Shown here in pieces: positions 8,048 through 15,113 of a stretch of 64,000 nucleotides of DNA. The stretch lies in contig DUUT01000098.1 of assembly GCA_012841405.1 (NCBI GenBank), forward strand, positions 1 to 64,000, written 5' to 3'. Both the position numbers and the translations under genes were made by a program. Under the pieces are notes generated by a model that did no database searches, was not told the DNA's origin, and saw only the letters and a program-made list of their open reading frames with translations. Within the stretch, counting starts at the first letter, position 1; every line of letters begins with the position of its first letter. Source of the stretch: Chloroflexota bacterium. GTDB lineage: Bacteria > Chloroflexota > Anaerolineae > UBA1429.

Positions 8048-8072
8048 GGCCCTTTTTCCATACACTCCCTAG
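8048..8072 (+). mobile_element. CTAG element, partial copy F (right end only)
   Basis: GGCCCTTTTTCCATACACTC and the following CCTAG match the right terminus of copies A-C (GGCCCTTTTTCCAAGCACCA then CCTAG in copy B) with only a few changes. No left part is present. The element end coincides with the loss of EamA homology. Confidence 0.55.
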
Positions 8073-8559
8073 ACGCGGACGGCGGCGCTCAGGCCCCACC
8101 CGCATGTTGCATGTTATGGTATCTTGCCTCTGGCGGGTGGCTATGCTATAGTGGGGGCGATGCTTGGCGGACGGATCCTTCGCGCAGGCGTGTCAGGGAG
8201 CCGCGTCGCCCGAGGCACTGTTCGCCCAGCTATCGGCCAGCGTGGCGTAGCAGCATCAGAGCATAGGGCTGTCTCGTCGGGGCCCTCGTACAGTCGCAGC
8301 GTCGCAGAAACGCTGCCGCTCCGGTTGGTACGGCGTCTCATCGGAGCGCCGGTCCCATGTGTGTCGATTCGATAGCGTTCGCAACGCGCGATTGAGCCCC
8401 ATGTCGGTGGGTCACCCGTCACCCGCCGACGCGGCCAGGGGTGTTCCCCTCCCCGAGTGCGTACACTCGTTCGCCCCGACGATCCATAGCCAGGCTCCAC
8501 GTTGCCGGTCACACGCGTGGCATCGACCTCGCATTTACGATCTATCAAGGAGGCATCTC
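8073..8559 (+). other. 487-base leader/intergenic region before the peptide gene
   Basis: No recognisable gene. It holds a good promoter at 8124-8152, an open frame at 8160-8375 (71 codons, Arg/Ser-rich, no known family) whose ATG would be at or next to the predicted transcription start, and a half-site TTGCCGGTCA at 8502-8511. The half-site matches the left arm of the palindrome downstream of the response regulator. The ribosome site AAGGAGG of the peptide gene follows at 8548-8554. Confidence 0.5.
8124..8152 (+). promoter_or_regulatory. Promoter upstream of the ComX/ComQ-like genes
   Basis: TTGCCT, a 17-base spacer, then TGC-TATAGT-type extended -10 (TATAGT 8147-8152). The start would be near 8159, giving a ~400-base leader to the peptide gene, or a leaderless ORF at 8160. 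Confidence 0.55.
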
Positions 8560-8778
8560 ATGAACGCGTTGGCTCGTACTATTCGTGATCTCACCCAGGG
8601 CCGCGAACCTGCCCCCGCTGACCTGAATGCGCTCAGCGTGCAGGAACGGACCGCCCTTGGGGAACTCGAGCGCAAGGATGCCCTCTCGCCGCGGGGCGCC
8701 GCCCGTATGCTCGCAGAGGCCGGCCCGATGCAGAACTGGCTGAGCGCTCCCAAGGCCACCAGGCGGGTCGTCGCCTAG
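8560..8778 (+). CDS. Small peptide precursor, candidate ComX-like pheromone
   Basis: 72 residues from ATG 8560, with AAGGAGG 5-6 bases upstream. It has no signal peptide or membrane helix. An acidic/basic helical body (LTQGREPAPADLNALSVQER, then ALGELERKD) is followed by a tail with a single Trp at position 60 (MQNWLSAPK). It lies 23 bases before a polyprenyl-synthase gene, a multi-TM histidine kinase and a NarL-type regulator, the same set of partners as comX. In ComX the isoprenylated Trp is near the C-terminus; here 12 residues follow it, so further trimming would be needed. The assignment rests on context, size and the single Trp, not on recognisable sequence similarity. An unrelated small regulatory protein remains possible. 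Confidence 0.5.
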   Translation: MNALARTIRDLTQGREPAPADLNALSVQERTALGELERKDALSPRGAARMLAEAGPMQNWLSAPKATRRVVA

Positions 8779-8801
8779 CCAGCGGTCACCGATAGGGACG
8801 G

Positions 8802-9794
8802 ATGCAGGTGGCGATTCCACGACCGATCGGTGATGTGTTTGCACGGCTGCTCGCGGAGGGCCGTGCCGATCCCGCCTACGCCGAGGTCATCCTGTCCCTC
8901 TTGGATACCGCCATGGACGGCGAGACCAAGCACGCCATCACGCTGTTACCCGCTACGACGTGTGCAGCGCACGGGGGGGAGCCCCAGCGGGCGACCCCCG
9001 CGTGCGCGGCCTGGCTTGCCATCCGCGTCGCGGCCAAGACGCTGGACGACGTTGAGGATCGTGACCTACAGCACGACGAGCCCGTCCACGTCAACGCCGC
9101 CACTGGCCTGTTAGCGCTGGCGCCTTTGTGCACCCATGCGCTGATCGATGAGGGTGTGCCTCGCTCCCGGGCCACCCTCATCAGCGCCGAGTTGGCCCGC
9201 GCGATCGTGCGCGCTGGTAGTGGCCAGCATGGCGACCTCGTGGCGCAGCGCGACTCCATCGGCCTCGACCCGGAGGGTTGGTTGGCCGTCGCGGCCGCCA
9301 AGTCGGGCGCGCTTTTTGCCTGGGCCACCTGGGCGGGCGCCGCCATCGCCGGGGCACGGGGGGCGCGCCTGGAGGCCTATCGCCGGTTCGGGGAGAGTCT
9401 CGGCGTCCTCCTACAGATCGCCGACGACTATAACGACATGTGGATCACCCAGCCGAACGGGGGTGTGAGCGTCACGCCCATGCCTGACGCATCGAATCTG
9501 GCCATCGCCTATGCGCGCTTTGTGGCGGACGACGCCACGCGACAGCGCCTCGATCAGGACGCACACGCTGCGCGCCAGGGCGATGCCGACGCCGCGGCGC
9601 GCTTGCGCGCCGCGGTGATGGAATGGGGCGGTCAGACCTTTGTCTTGGCCGCCGGTCGTACCCAGTACCGCCTGGCCATCGAGGGGCTGCGCAGCGCCAA
9701 CCCGCAGCCGACCGTCGCGCATCAGTTGGTAGCCTTACTGGACGGCATCATGCCGGTACTCGCCCACTTTGCCCATGACGATGCCACGCCTTAG
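8802..9794 (+). CDS. Polyprenyl synthase-family protein, ComQ-like
   Basis: 330 residues with both Asp-rich motifs of trans-isoprenyl diphosphate synthases: DDVED at residues 82-86 and DDYND at 208-212. They lie in the all-helical fold, with the Q directly before the second motif (QIADDYND). The central part (ELARAIVRAGSGQHGDLVAQ) corresponds to the region before the KT-like helix. Housekeeping GGPP synthases are usually next to isoprenoid genes; this one is sandwiched between a 72-residue peptide gene and a sensor kinase, as ComQ is. The predicted role is attachment of a prenyl chain to the Trp of the peptide, using FPP or GPP. The start ATG 8802 has AGGGACGG before it. The stop overlaps the kinase start. 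Confidence 0.8.
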   Translation: MQVAIPRPIGDVFARLLAEGRADPAYAEVILSLLDTAMDGETKHAITLLPATTCAAHGGEPQRATPACAAWLAIRVAAKTLDDVEDRDLQHDEPVHVNAATGLLALAPLCTHALIDEGVPRSRATLISAELARAIVRAGSGQHGDLVAQRDSIGLDPEGWLAVAAAKSGALFAWATWAGAAIAGARGARLEAYRRFGESLGVLLQIADDYNDMWITQPNGGVSVTPMPDASNLAIAYARFVADDATRQRLDQDAHAARQGDADAAARLRAAVMEWGGQTFVLAAGRTQYRLAIEGLRSANPQPTVAHQLVALLDGIMPVLAHFAHDDATP

Positions 9795-12060
9795 CCTATT
9801 GCGCGGAATCACGCCCTCTCGCGCGCTCGTCCGCGCGCTGAATATGGCGCTCGTCATCGCCTGTCTGGGCCTCATCGTCTGGGCCGTGACGGTCGTCTTA
9901 CAGCGCCCCTGTCGCGTGCAAGACCTGCAGCTCACCGAGGTCGGCACGCCCTGCCCCACCCTCCTCGAGGACCTGGCGCCGCTGGCCATCGCGCTGGGCA
10001 TCTGTATCATCATCCTCGGCGTTGAGATCGTGGACCGCGGCGCCTCCGTCGCCGAGTTTGTCATCGTGGCCGCCATCCTGGCCACGGGCATTCTCGCCCT
10101 CGCCGGCATCGATACGGCGTTCCGGCTGAACTACTTGTTGCTCGCGTGGGCATCACCCCACTTTTACCATCTCCACATCCGCCTCACCGGGGGCGTATCG
10201 AGCAAGACCGCCCGCCGCATGTTGCACGCCTTTCGCACCCTTGCCGTGCTGGGGTCGATCCCCGTCGTGCTCTGGAGTAGGGAGACGCTGCAAGCAATGG
10301 CCTGGTACGGCGCCTGGCGGGGCGTCGTCCGGCTCACTATTCCCTTGGCCATGGTCGCCGCCGTCATCCTCGCGGTGCGCTATGCCCACCGCGAGCGTTC
10401 GGATGCGGGGCGACGGCCGGTCCGGCTGATCACCTTTGGCAGCCTAGCAGCCATGTTACCCATGGTGCTCCTGTCGTTGGTGCCCGAGACGCTCGGCATC
10501 CCGGTCATGCCCTACGAGCTTACCTTCGTGGGCCTCCTGGTGAGCCCCTTGCTGTACGCCTACGCCATGTTGCCGTACCGCATGACCAAGCTCGACGCCT
10601 TTCTCCGGCGCGCAGCCGTCTATTACCTGCTGGGCACGCTCCTGGCCACCAGCTTTCTGGTGGGCGCGGCCTTTGTGCACGCTCGCTCGGCGTACCTCGC
10701 TGAGCACTGGCCCGTGTTGGGTACCCTTGTCGGTGCCGTGACGCTCACGATCATGCCGCCCCTCGAGCGCCGATTGACGCGTCTGACGGACTGGGTCTGG
10801 TTCGGCCGTTCGGCCAGCTACAGTGGCGTCGTCGGACATCTCGCCGAGTCGCTGTCCACCACTCTGGATCGCGCCACGCTGGAGCGGCTGCTCGTGCGCG
10901 ACCTGGCCACCGCCATGAACCTCTCCTGGAGCACCCTGTACCTGCGGGGGCAGGATGAGACGCTGATGTTGGTGGCGTCGTACGGCACGGCCCCCCGCTT
11001 GCCAGAGCACTTGCCGGCGGATGGTGCGCTCGTTCGCGCCCTCGAGAGCCAGGCCGCACCGGAGAGCCATGAGGATCTCTGCGCCTCCTTGCTCTCCTTG
11101 CGCCCCCGTGCCGCAGAGCGGGAGGTGCTGGCTGTCGACGCGATCGCCCTCTGGCTGCCCCTCGTGTCGAGCGGTGTGCTCCACGGTATCCTGCTGCTCG
11201 GCCCCAAGACGGGCGATGACTTTTACACGCCGCAGGATTACGATATCCTCACCACGCTGGCGCACCAGTCGGGCATCGCGGCGCACAACGTGCACCTCGT
11301 CGATCAGGTGAGTGCCGGTCGCCAGGAGCTCGCCAAGGCGCACCGGCAGCTCCTCGCCGCCGGTGAACAGGAGCGCCGCCGTCTGGCGCAGGAGATCCAC
11401 GACGGCGCGGTGCAGCAGCTGATCGGCATCAGCTATCAGCTGGCCGCACACCATCGCCGCGTGAGCGCCAACCACTCCGATGGGGATACGACGCGAGCAG
11501 AGCTGCTCGAAACGATGGAGGTGACACGCCAGGAGGTTCTCGCTGTGGCCACCGAACTCCGTAGCGTCATTGGAGAGCTCCGCCCTGCGGGCCTCGAGGA
11601 GCTCGGCCTTGCGGCGGCGCTCCACGGCTACGTCTCGCGCCTGTCTCGCGAGTTTGGCGACGACGCGCCCGAGATCGCGATTGACCTGGATGACGGCACC
11701 CTCCCGATTCCTCTGCCGGTGGCGCTGTGCCTGTTTCGCGTTGCCCAGGAGGGCCTGCGCAACGCCATCAAGCATGCCAACGCCTCGCATGTGACGCTGC
11801 GCCTGAGGTCCGAGGGCGGCCAGGTGCGCCTCACCGTGCGTGACGATGGGAGCGGGTTCGAGGTGCCGCAGCGGCTCAGTGAACTCGCCGCACACGACCA
11901 CTATGGGCTGGTAACCATTGCCGAACGCATCGCCCAGGTGGGTGGCGAACTCGCCATCCATTCTGAGCCGGGGGTCGGCTCAGAGATCACCGTCCAAATC
12001 ACAGCCAGCCAGGAGGAAGAGGATGCAGAACGCACCGATCAGGGTTCTCCTCGCCGATGA
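9775..12060 (+). CDS. Multi-TM sensor histidine kinase, ComP-like (GAF, HisKA_3, HATPase)
   Basis: About 761 residues. ATG 9775 is chosen (9781 and TTG 9769 are alternatives); it overlaps the polyprenyl synthase by 20 bases. Residues ~20-330 hold about eight to nine membrane helices. A GAF-like domain follows at ~365-515. The HisKA_3 dimerisation box is RRRLAQEIHDGAVQQL with phospho-acceptor His ~542. HATPase follows with N box NAIKHAN, G1 DDGSGF and G2 GLVTIAERI. A kinase with many membrane segments and a NarL partner matches ComP and NarX/DegS-class kinases. The expected signal is the neighbouring modified peptide, sensed from outside or in the membrane. It is co-translated with the response regulator (38-base overlap). 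Confidence 0.88.
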   Translation: MTMPRLSLLRGITPSRALVRALNMALVIACLGLIVWAVTVVLQRPCRVQDLQLTEVGTPCPTLLEDLAPLAIALGICIIILGVEIVDRGASVAEFVIVAAILATGILALAGIDTAFRLNYLLLAWASPHFYHLHIRLTGGVSSKTARRMLHAFRTLAVLGSIPVVLWSRETLQAMAWYGAWRGVVRLTIPLAMVAAVILAVRYAHRERSDAGRRPVRLITFGSLAAMLPMVLLSLVPETLGIPVMPYELTFVGLLVSPLLYAYAMLPYRMTKLDAFLRRAAVYYLLGTLLATSFLVGAAFVHARSAYLAEHWPVLGTLVGAVTLTIMPPLERRLTRLTDWVWFGRSASYSGVVGHLAESLSTTLDRATLERLLVRDLATAMNLSWSTLYLRGQDETLMLVASYGTAPRLPEHLPADGALVRALESQAAPESHEDLCASLLSLRPRAAEREVLAVDAIALWLPLVSSGVLHGILLLGPKTGDDFYTPQDYDILTTLAHQSGIAAHNVHLVDQVSAGRQELAKAHRQLLAAGEQERRRLAQEIHDGAVQQLIGISYQLAAHHRRVSANHSDGDTTRAELLETMEVTRQEVLAVATELRSVIGELRPAGLEELGLAAALHGYVSRLSREFGDDAPEIAIDLDDGTLPIPLPVALCLFRVAQEGLRNAIKHANASHVTLRLRSEGGQVRLTVRDDGSGFEVPQRLSELAAHDHYGLVTIAERIAQVGGELAIHSEPGVGSEITVQITASQEEEDAERTDQGSPRR

Positions 12061-12697
12061 TCACCCGTTGGTGCGGGCCGGCATCCGGGCCACACTGTGC
12101 AACGAGCCGGACATCATCGTCGTGGGTGAGGCCGCCGATGGCCACGAGGCGCGCTTGCGGACCGAAGAGCTCGGGCCCGATGTTCTACTCCTCGACCTGA
12201 ACATGCCCGGTCCCTCTGCCATCGATACCGTGACCTACCTGCGGCGCCGTTGTCCCCACGTCAAGGTAGTGATCCTCACCGCCTTTGACGACGACGCCTA
12301 CGTGCGGGGCCTCGTCAAGGCTGGCGTGGCGGGGTACATCCTCAAGGACGAGGTGCCAGAGGCGGTGGCCCGTGCGCTCCATGCCGTGGTAGAGGGGGGC
12401 ACCTGGTTCAGCCGCCCCCTCATGCAGCGGCTGATCACCCCCTCCACGGCCGATGATGGCGCTGACAGTGCAGCAGACGCCTACGAGCCCCCGCTGACGG
12501 GGCGTGAGGTGCGCATCCTGCAGCTCCTCGTGGAGGGGCTCACCGATCGCGAGATCGGTCAGGAGCTGAGCCTGGCCGAGCGCACCGTGCGCTACTGCCT
12601 GCGCAACATCTATGATAAGCTCCACGTCGCCAACCGCACCGAAGCCGCTTACCGCGCCTCACAGATCAACTTTGGCTCGTCCCGCGTGACCGACTAG
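12023..12697 (+). CDS. NarL/LuxR-family response regulator, ComA-like
   Basis: 224 residues from ATG 12023, preceded by AGGAGGAAGAGG inside the end of the kinase gene. The receiver domain has the DD pair at the start (LLADDHPLVRAG), phospho-acceptor Asp ~58 (LLLDLNMPG), the Thr switch (ILTAF) and Lys (YILKDE). The C-terminal LuxR-type helix-turn-helix is clear (LTGREVRILQLLVEGLTDRE, then IG and ERTVRYCLRNIYDKL). It is the output of the upstream kinase. A perfect 16-bp palindrome with the architecture of a ComA box lies 24 bases after its stop, directly before a promoter, and is its most likely DNA target. Confidence 0.93.
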   Translation: MQNAPIRVLLADDHPLVRAGIRATLCNEPDIIVVGEAADGHEARLRTEELGPDVLLLDLNMPGPSAIDTVTYLRRRCPHVKVVILTAFDDDAYVRGLVKAGVAGYILKDEVPEAVARALHAVVEGGTWFSRPLMQRLITPSTADDGADSAADAYEPPLTGREVRILQLLVEGLTDREIGQELSLAERTVRYCLRNIYDKLHVANRTEAAYRASQINFGSSRVTD

Positions 12698-12720
12698 GTA
12701 CGCACCACACCGCCGGCGGA

Positions 12721-12736
12721 TTGCCGGATCCGGCAA
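12721..12736 (+). promoter_or_regulatory. ComA-box-like operator, site 1 (perfect palindrome)
   Basis: TTGCCGGATCCGGCAA is a 16-bp perfect palindrome of the form TTGCCG-N4-CGGCAA. The Bacillus ComA recognition element is TTGCGG-N4-CCGCAA, so arm length, spacing and four of six arm positions are alike in kind. It lies 22 bp upstream of a second copy and 22 bases before the -35. Confidence 0.7.
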
Positions 12737-12742
12737 CAAAGT

Positions 12743-12758
12743 TTGCCGGATCCGACGT
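12743..12758 (+). promoter_or_regulatory. ComA-box-like operator, site 2 (imperfect)
   Basis: TTGCCGGATCCGACGT repeats site 1 exactly for 12 bases and then diverges in the right arm. The 22-bp phase places both sites on about the same DNA face. It abuts the -35 at 12758. Confidence 0.6.
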
Positions 12759-12786
12759 TACGCGCGGCGCCACTTTCTACTACAAT
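12758..12786 (+). promoter_or_regulatory. Promoter behind the ComA-box-like sites
   Basis: TTACGC, a 17-base spacer, then TACAAT. The weak -35 next to two operator copies is what an activator-dependent promoter looks like. Confidence 0.6.
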
Positions 12787-12792
12787 GGTCTG

Positions 12793-12943
12793 TGGGAGGG
12801 CGATGTGCGGTCTTCGTGACGTCGGCAACCCCCAGTGCTGACATGGAACGCTCGGCGACGAGAGCGATCTGCCACGGTATCGTAACACCCTCCCCCCCCT
12901 TGTACGCCACAGGGGCCGGAACGCTGTTCCGGCCCCTTTCTCT
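12793..12943 (+). ncRNA. Short terminated transcript, candidate regulatory RNA or micro-peptide mRNA
   Basis: The promoter at 12758-12786 and the terminator at 12911-12943 define a transcript of about 150 bases with no large ORF. It could encode a 12-residue peptide (ATG 12803, MCGLRDVGNPQC, preceded by GGGAGGG but only 2 bases away), stopping at 12841 one base before another ATG. Alternatively it acts as RNA. No known RNA family is recognised. Confidence 0.4.
12911..12943 (+). terminator. Rho-independent terminator of the short transcript
   Basis: A perfect 12-bp stem (AGGGGCCGGAAC / GTTCCGGCCCCT) with a 3-base loop is followed by TTCTCTT. The convergent creatininase gene ends at 12975. Confidence 0.8.
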
Positions 12944-12974
12944 TGCCCTCCCGGCACCGTAGGCGCCGGCGCCA

Positions 12975-13697
12975 TCACGTGCCGATCGTCTCGATGCCCA
13001 CCACCCGACGCCCCGGCTGCGCCGCCATCTCCTGCAGCGAGGCCATCAGCGCCTCCACACCAGCCTCGAGGATGCGCCGTCCCTTCTCGGCCGTCCCCAA
13101 GGAGGGGTCATCGCTGATATCCGTCACCAGCGTGCGACACGCCATGCGCACCAGGTGGGGCGCGGTGAACAGCACCGCCGAGGTCTCGGCCTCGCCCGCA
13201 TGCCCGATGGTGCGACAGGGCCCCTCGGTGATGGCGTCGATCTTGTCCTGCACCAGATCGAACCAGCAATAGGCGTTCACCTGCTGGCCGAGCTCGTGCC
13301 GGAGCTCGAGGGCCGCGGCGCGCACCGTGTCGCCATTGCCGCCATGCCCGCTGAGGATGAGGATGCGCTCAAAGCCGTGTGCGGCGACGCATCGGCAGAC
13401 CTCCTTGAGCACACGAACCGTCGTCTCGACGGACAGGGTGATCGTCCCCGGGTGGATCATGTGGTGCGGTGAGACCCCAAAGGGGATCGTCGGCGTCACC
13501 AGCACGGGGATGTCGAGGCGGCGCGCCGCCTCGCGCGACACGTACTCCACGGTGCGCTGATCCGTATCCTCCGGTAGGTGCAGGCCGTGCTGCTCGGTGG
13601 AGGCGATGGGCACGATGACCACCGTGTTGCGAGCGGCCCACTCGGGGAACTCGCCGCGGGTGTGGTTGGCCCACAGAATCTCTTCGACGGGCTTCAT
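12975..13697 (-). CDS. Creatininase-family amidohydrolase
   Basis: 240 residues from ATG 13697, preceded by GGGGGG; the upstream in-frame extension runs into the CTAG element. Metal ligands of the creatininase/MftE family are present: the E of STEQHGLHLPEDTD with its His and Asp, the H of SGHGGNGD, and a later Glu (GHAGEAETSA). The family hydrolyses creatinine, formamides and related C-N bonds in the cytoplasm. It is the last gene of a four-gene catabolic operon; substrate not determinable. Confidence 0.85.
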   Translation of the reverse strand: MKPVEEILWANHTRGEFPEWAARNTVVIVPIASTEQHGLHLPEDTDQRTVEYVSREAARRLDIPVLVTPTIPFGVSPHHMIHPGTITLSVETTVRVLKEVCRCVAAHGFERILILSGHGGNGDTVRAAALELRHELGQQVNAYCWFDLVQDKIDAITEGPCRTIGHAGEAETSAVLFTAPHLVRMACRTLVTDISDDPSLGTAEKGRRILEAGVEALMASLQEMAAQPGRRVVGIETIGT

Positions 13698-13713
13698 GCT
13701 CCCCCCTTTCGCC

Positions 13714-13851
13714 CTAGGCCGTGTCTTGAAAACGCACCCGACGTCGTAACGATGTCGCCCCGAGCGTACGCGAGTGGCCTTGACGCCCATCGACAAGGTC
13801 TCTCGCCGCGCTCGGAACGACGCTGTGGCCCTTTTTCCAAGCACCACCTAG
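13714..13851 (+). mobile_element. CTAG-bounded MITE-like element, copy B
   Basis: 138 bp, starts CTAGGCCGTGTCTTGAAAAC and ends TTCCAAGCACCACCTAG. It is highly similar to copies A and C over its length. The right CTAG supplies the stop (TAG on the minus strand, 13848-13850) of the enolase-superfamily gene. It sits inside the catabolic operon, between its third and fourth gene. Confidence 0.85.
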
Positions 13852-15113
13852 TCACGCACGGGCGCCTGCCTGGCGCGCGCGTTTAGCTCGGCCCACGCCG
13901 GCGATCCATCATCGGGCAGAATCTCGACGCGTACGCCCGGGTGGAACAGGGGCCGGTTCCCGGCGGCGAAATCGTCCCACATGCCCATGATGTCGCCCTT
14001 GCCCGGCGGATAGGTCACGCGCAGCCCCGAGGGCCAGCTCACGCGGTAGAGGTTGGGGGGCGCTGGAGGACGGTAGCCCTCGTCCACGCGGTAGCGCTCC
14101 ACCGCCTCCTCATCGAGCGTCACCCCCAGTCCGGGCGCCTCGGGCACGCGGGCATAGCCCTGACAGATGGGGATGCGCTCGGTGATCAGGTCGTCCTGAT
14201 AGATCTCGTGGCAAGAGACCGCTGGCCAGGTGGCGTGGGTCAGCGTGGCCCCCAGGTGGAGCATGAGGGCGGTGGTGAGCCCCGTGCCCACCATCTGCAG
14301 CCAGAAGGGCTTGTTGAACGCCGCCGCCACGGCGCCCTGGGCGCGCACCCGCGCCACGCCCCCACCGATGACAAAGCCATCACAGACATCCTCGCGCACG
14401 GCGGTCTCGATAGGTGGCGAGCCATAGTGCATGGCCACGGCCCGCGTGATGCTGCGCCGCAGCCGCGCATTGCCCGCGACGTCGCCCTGCGGGATGGGAG
14501 ATTCAAAGATGGTGATGGAGGGCACCGCCCGCTCCAGCTCGAGCAGGTAGGGCACGCCGGCCGCCGCATCCCGCAAAAAGCCGTTGAAATCGGAATCGAA
14601 GACAAAGTCGGAGGGCACCATCCCCGCCAGCGTGCGCATCTGTGCCACCAGATCGCGCCACGGCCGCGCCTTGAGCTTGGCGCTCATATAGCCGAGGCTG
14701 AGCGCCTCACGAATCTCCTCGATCCAATCCTCCGTGCTCATATCGTTGGCCCACCACGAGATGGGGCACTCATCGCGCACCTTGGGGCCAAAGAGCCGGT
14801 AGCAGGGGACCTCCAGCGCCTTGCCGACCAGGTCATAGATGGCCATCTGCAACCCGGCGCCGAGGCTGTCGTCATCCAGGAGCTCAAAGGGCGAGCAGCC
14901 GATGACGCGGTCGACCTGCGCTTGCGGCACGCGCCCCCACGTGTAGTAGCACATCGTCTCGCCCACACCGATGAGGCCGGCATCGGTGTGCACCTTGAGC
15001 ACCTCGAACACTGTCCAATCCCAGTTCTCGCGCGTCAGGTGGCGGGCGTGGCGCTCCTTGAGCGGCACCTCGACCCAGATGCGCTCCACGGTGGTGATGG
15101 TGAGCTTGGTCAT
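13848..15113 (-). CDS. Mandelate racemase/enolase-superfamily dehydratase
   Basis: 421 residues. The N-terminal capping domain (residues 1-130) precedes a barrel. KLKAR at ~165 contains the K-x-K motif, metal Asp/Glu positions follow (FVFDSDFNGF, then ITIFESPI), and late HLGATLTH resembles the His-containing catalytic strand of glucarate/galactarate-type enzymes. It would abstract the alpha proton of an acid sugar or similar carboxylate. The start overlaps the stop of the upstream amidohydrolase by 4 bases. Its stop codon is formed by the CTAG end of element B, so the last residues may have been altered by that insertion. Confidence 0.8.
   Translation of the reverse strand: MTKLTITTVERIWVEVPLKERHARHLTRENWDWTVFEVLKVHTDAGLIGVGETMCYYTWGRVPQAQVDRVIGCSPFELLDDDSLGAGLQMAIYDLVGKALEVPCYRLFGPKVRDECPISWWANDMSTEDWIEEIREALSLGYMSAKLKARPWRDLVAQMRTLAGMVPSDFVFDSDFNGFLRDAAAGVPYLLELERAVPSITIFESPIPQGDVAGNARLRRSITRAVAMHYGSPPIETAVREDVCDGFVIGGGVARVRAQGAVAAAFNKPFWLQMVGTGLTTALMLHLGATLTHATWPAVSCHEIYQDDLITERIPICQGYARVPEAPGLGVTLDEEAVERYRVDEGYRPPAPPNLYRVSWPSGLRVTYPPGKGDIMGMWDDFAAGNRPLFHPGVRVEILPDDGSPAWAELNARARQAPVRD

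Larger units (their letters stand above)
7652..8266 (+). pseudogene. DMT/EamA-family transporter, truncated after the first EamA repeat
   Basis: The first ~130 residues are a good first EamA repeat: five membrane helices, YVSAVKLTTAANAILLQYTAP, and GERTTWLDWLAIACSLGGMALFF. EamA transporters are normally ~290 residues with two such repeats. Here the match stops at about 8048, where the sequence becomes the right end of the CTAG element (copy F, 8048-8072). The remaining codons to 8266 are unrelated, Cys/Trp/Arg-rich and without membrane helices. The second repeat is not found downstream. The gene was most likely broken by an insertion-plus-deletion event and is non-functional. Confidence 0.75.

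Noticed and set aside
8359-8559. Upstream-extended form of the small peptide gene (67 more codons)
   Set aside because: The extension is Pro/Arg/His-rich without structure, whereas ATG 8560 has an excellent AAGGAGG site.
253-11961. Long minus-strand open frames opposite real genes, for example 253-1308 and 10456-11961
   Set aside because: They are rich in Arg, Gln, His and Pro, have no domain, lack ribosome sites, and mirror well-supported plus-strand genes. High G+C explains them.
12843-12962. 39-codon ORF after the 12-residue peptide in the short transcript
   Set aside because: It reads straight through the terminator stem and has no ribosome site.
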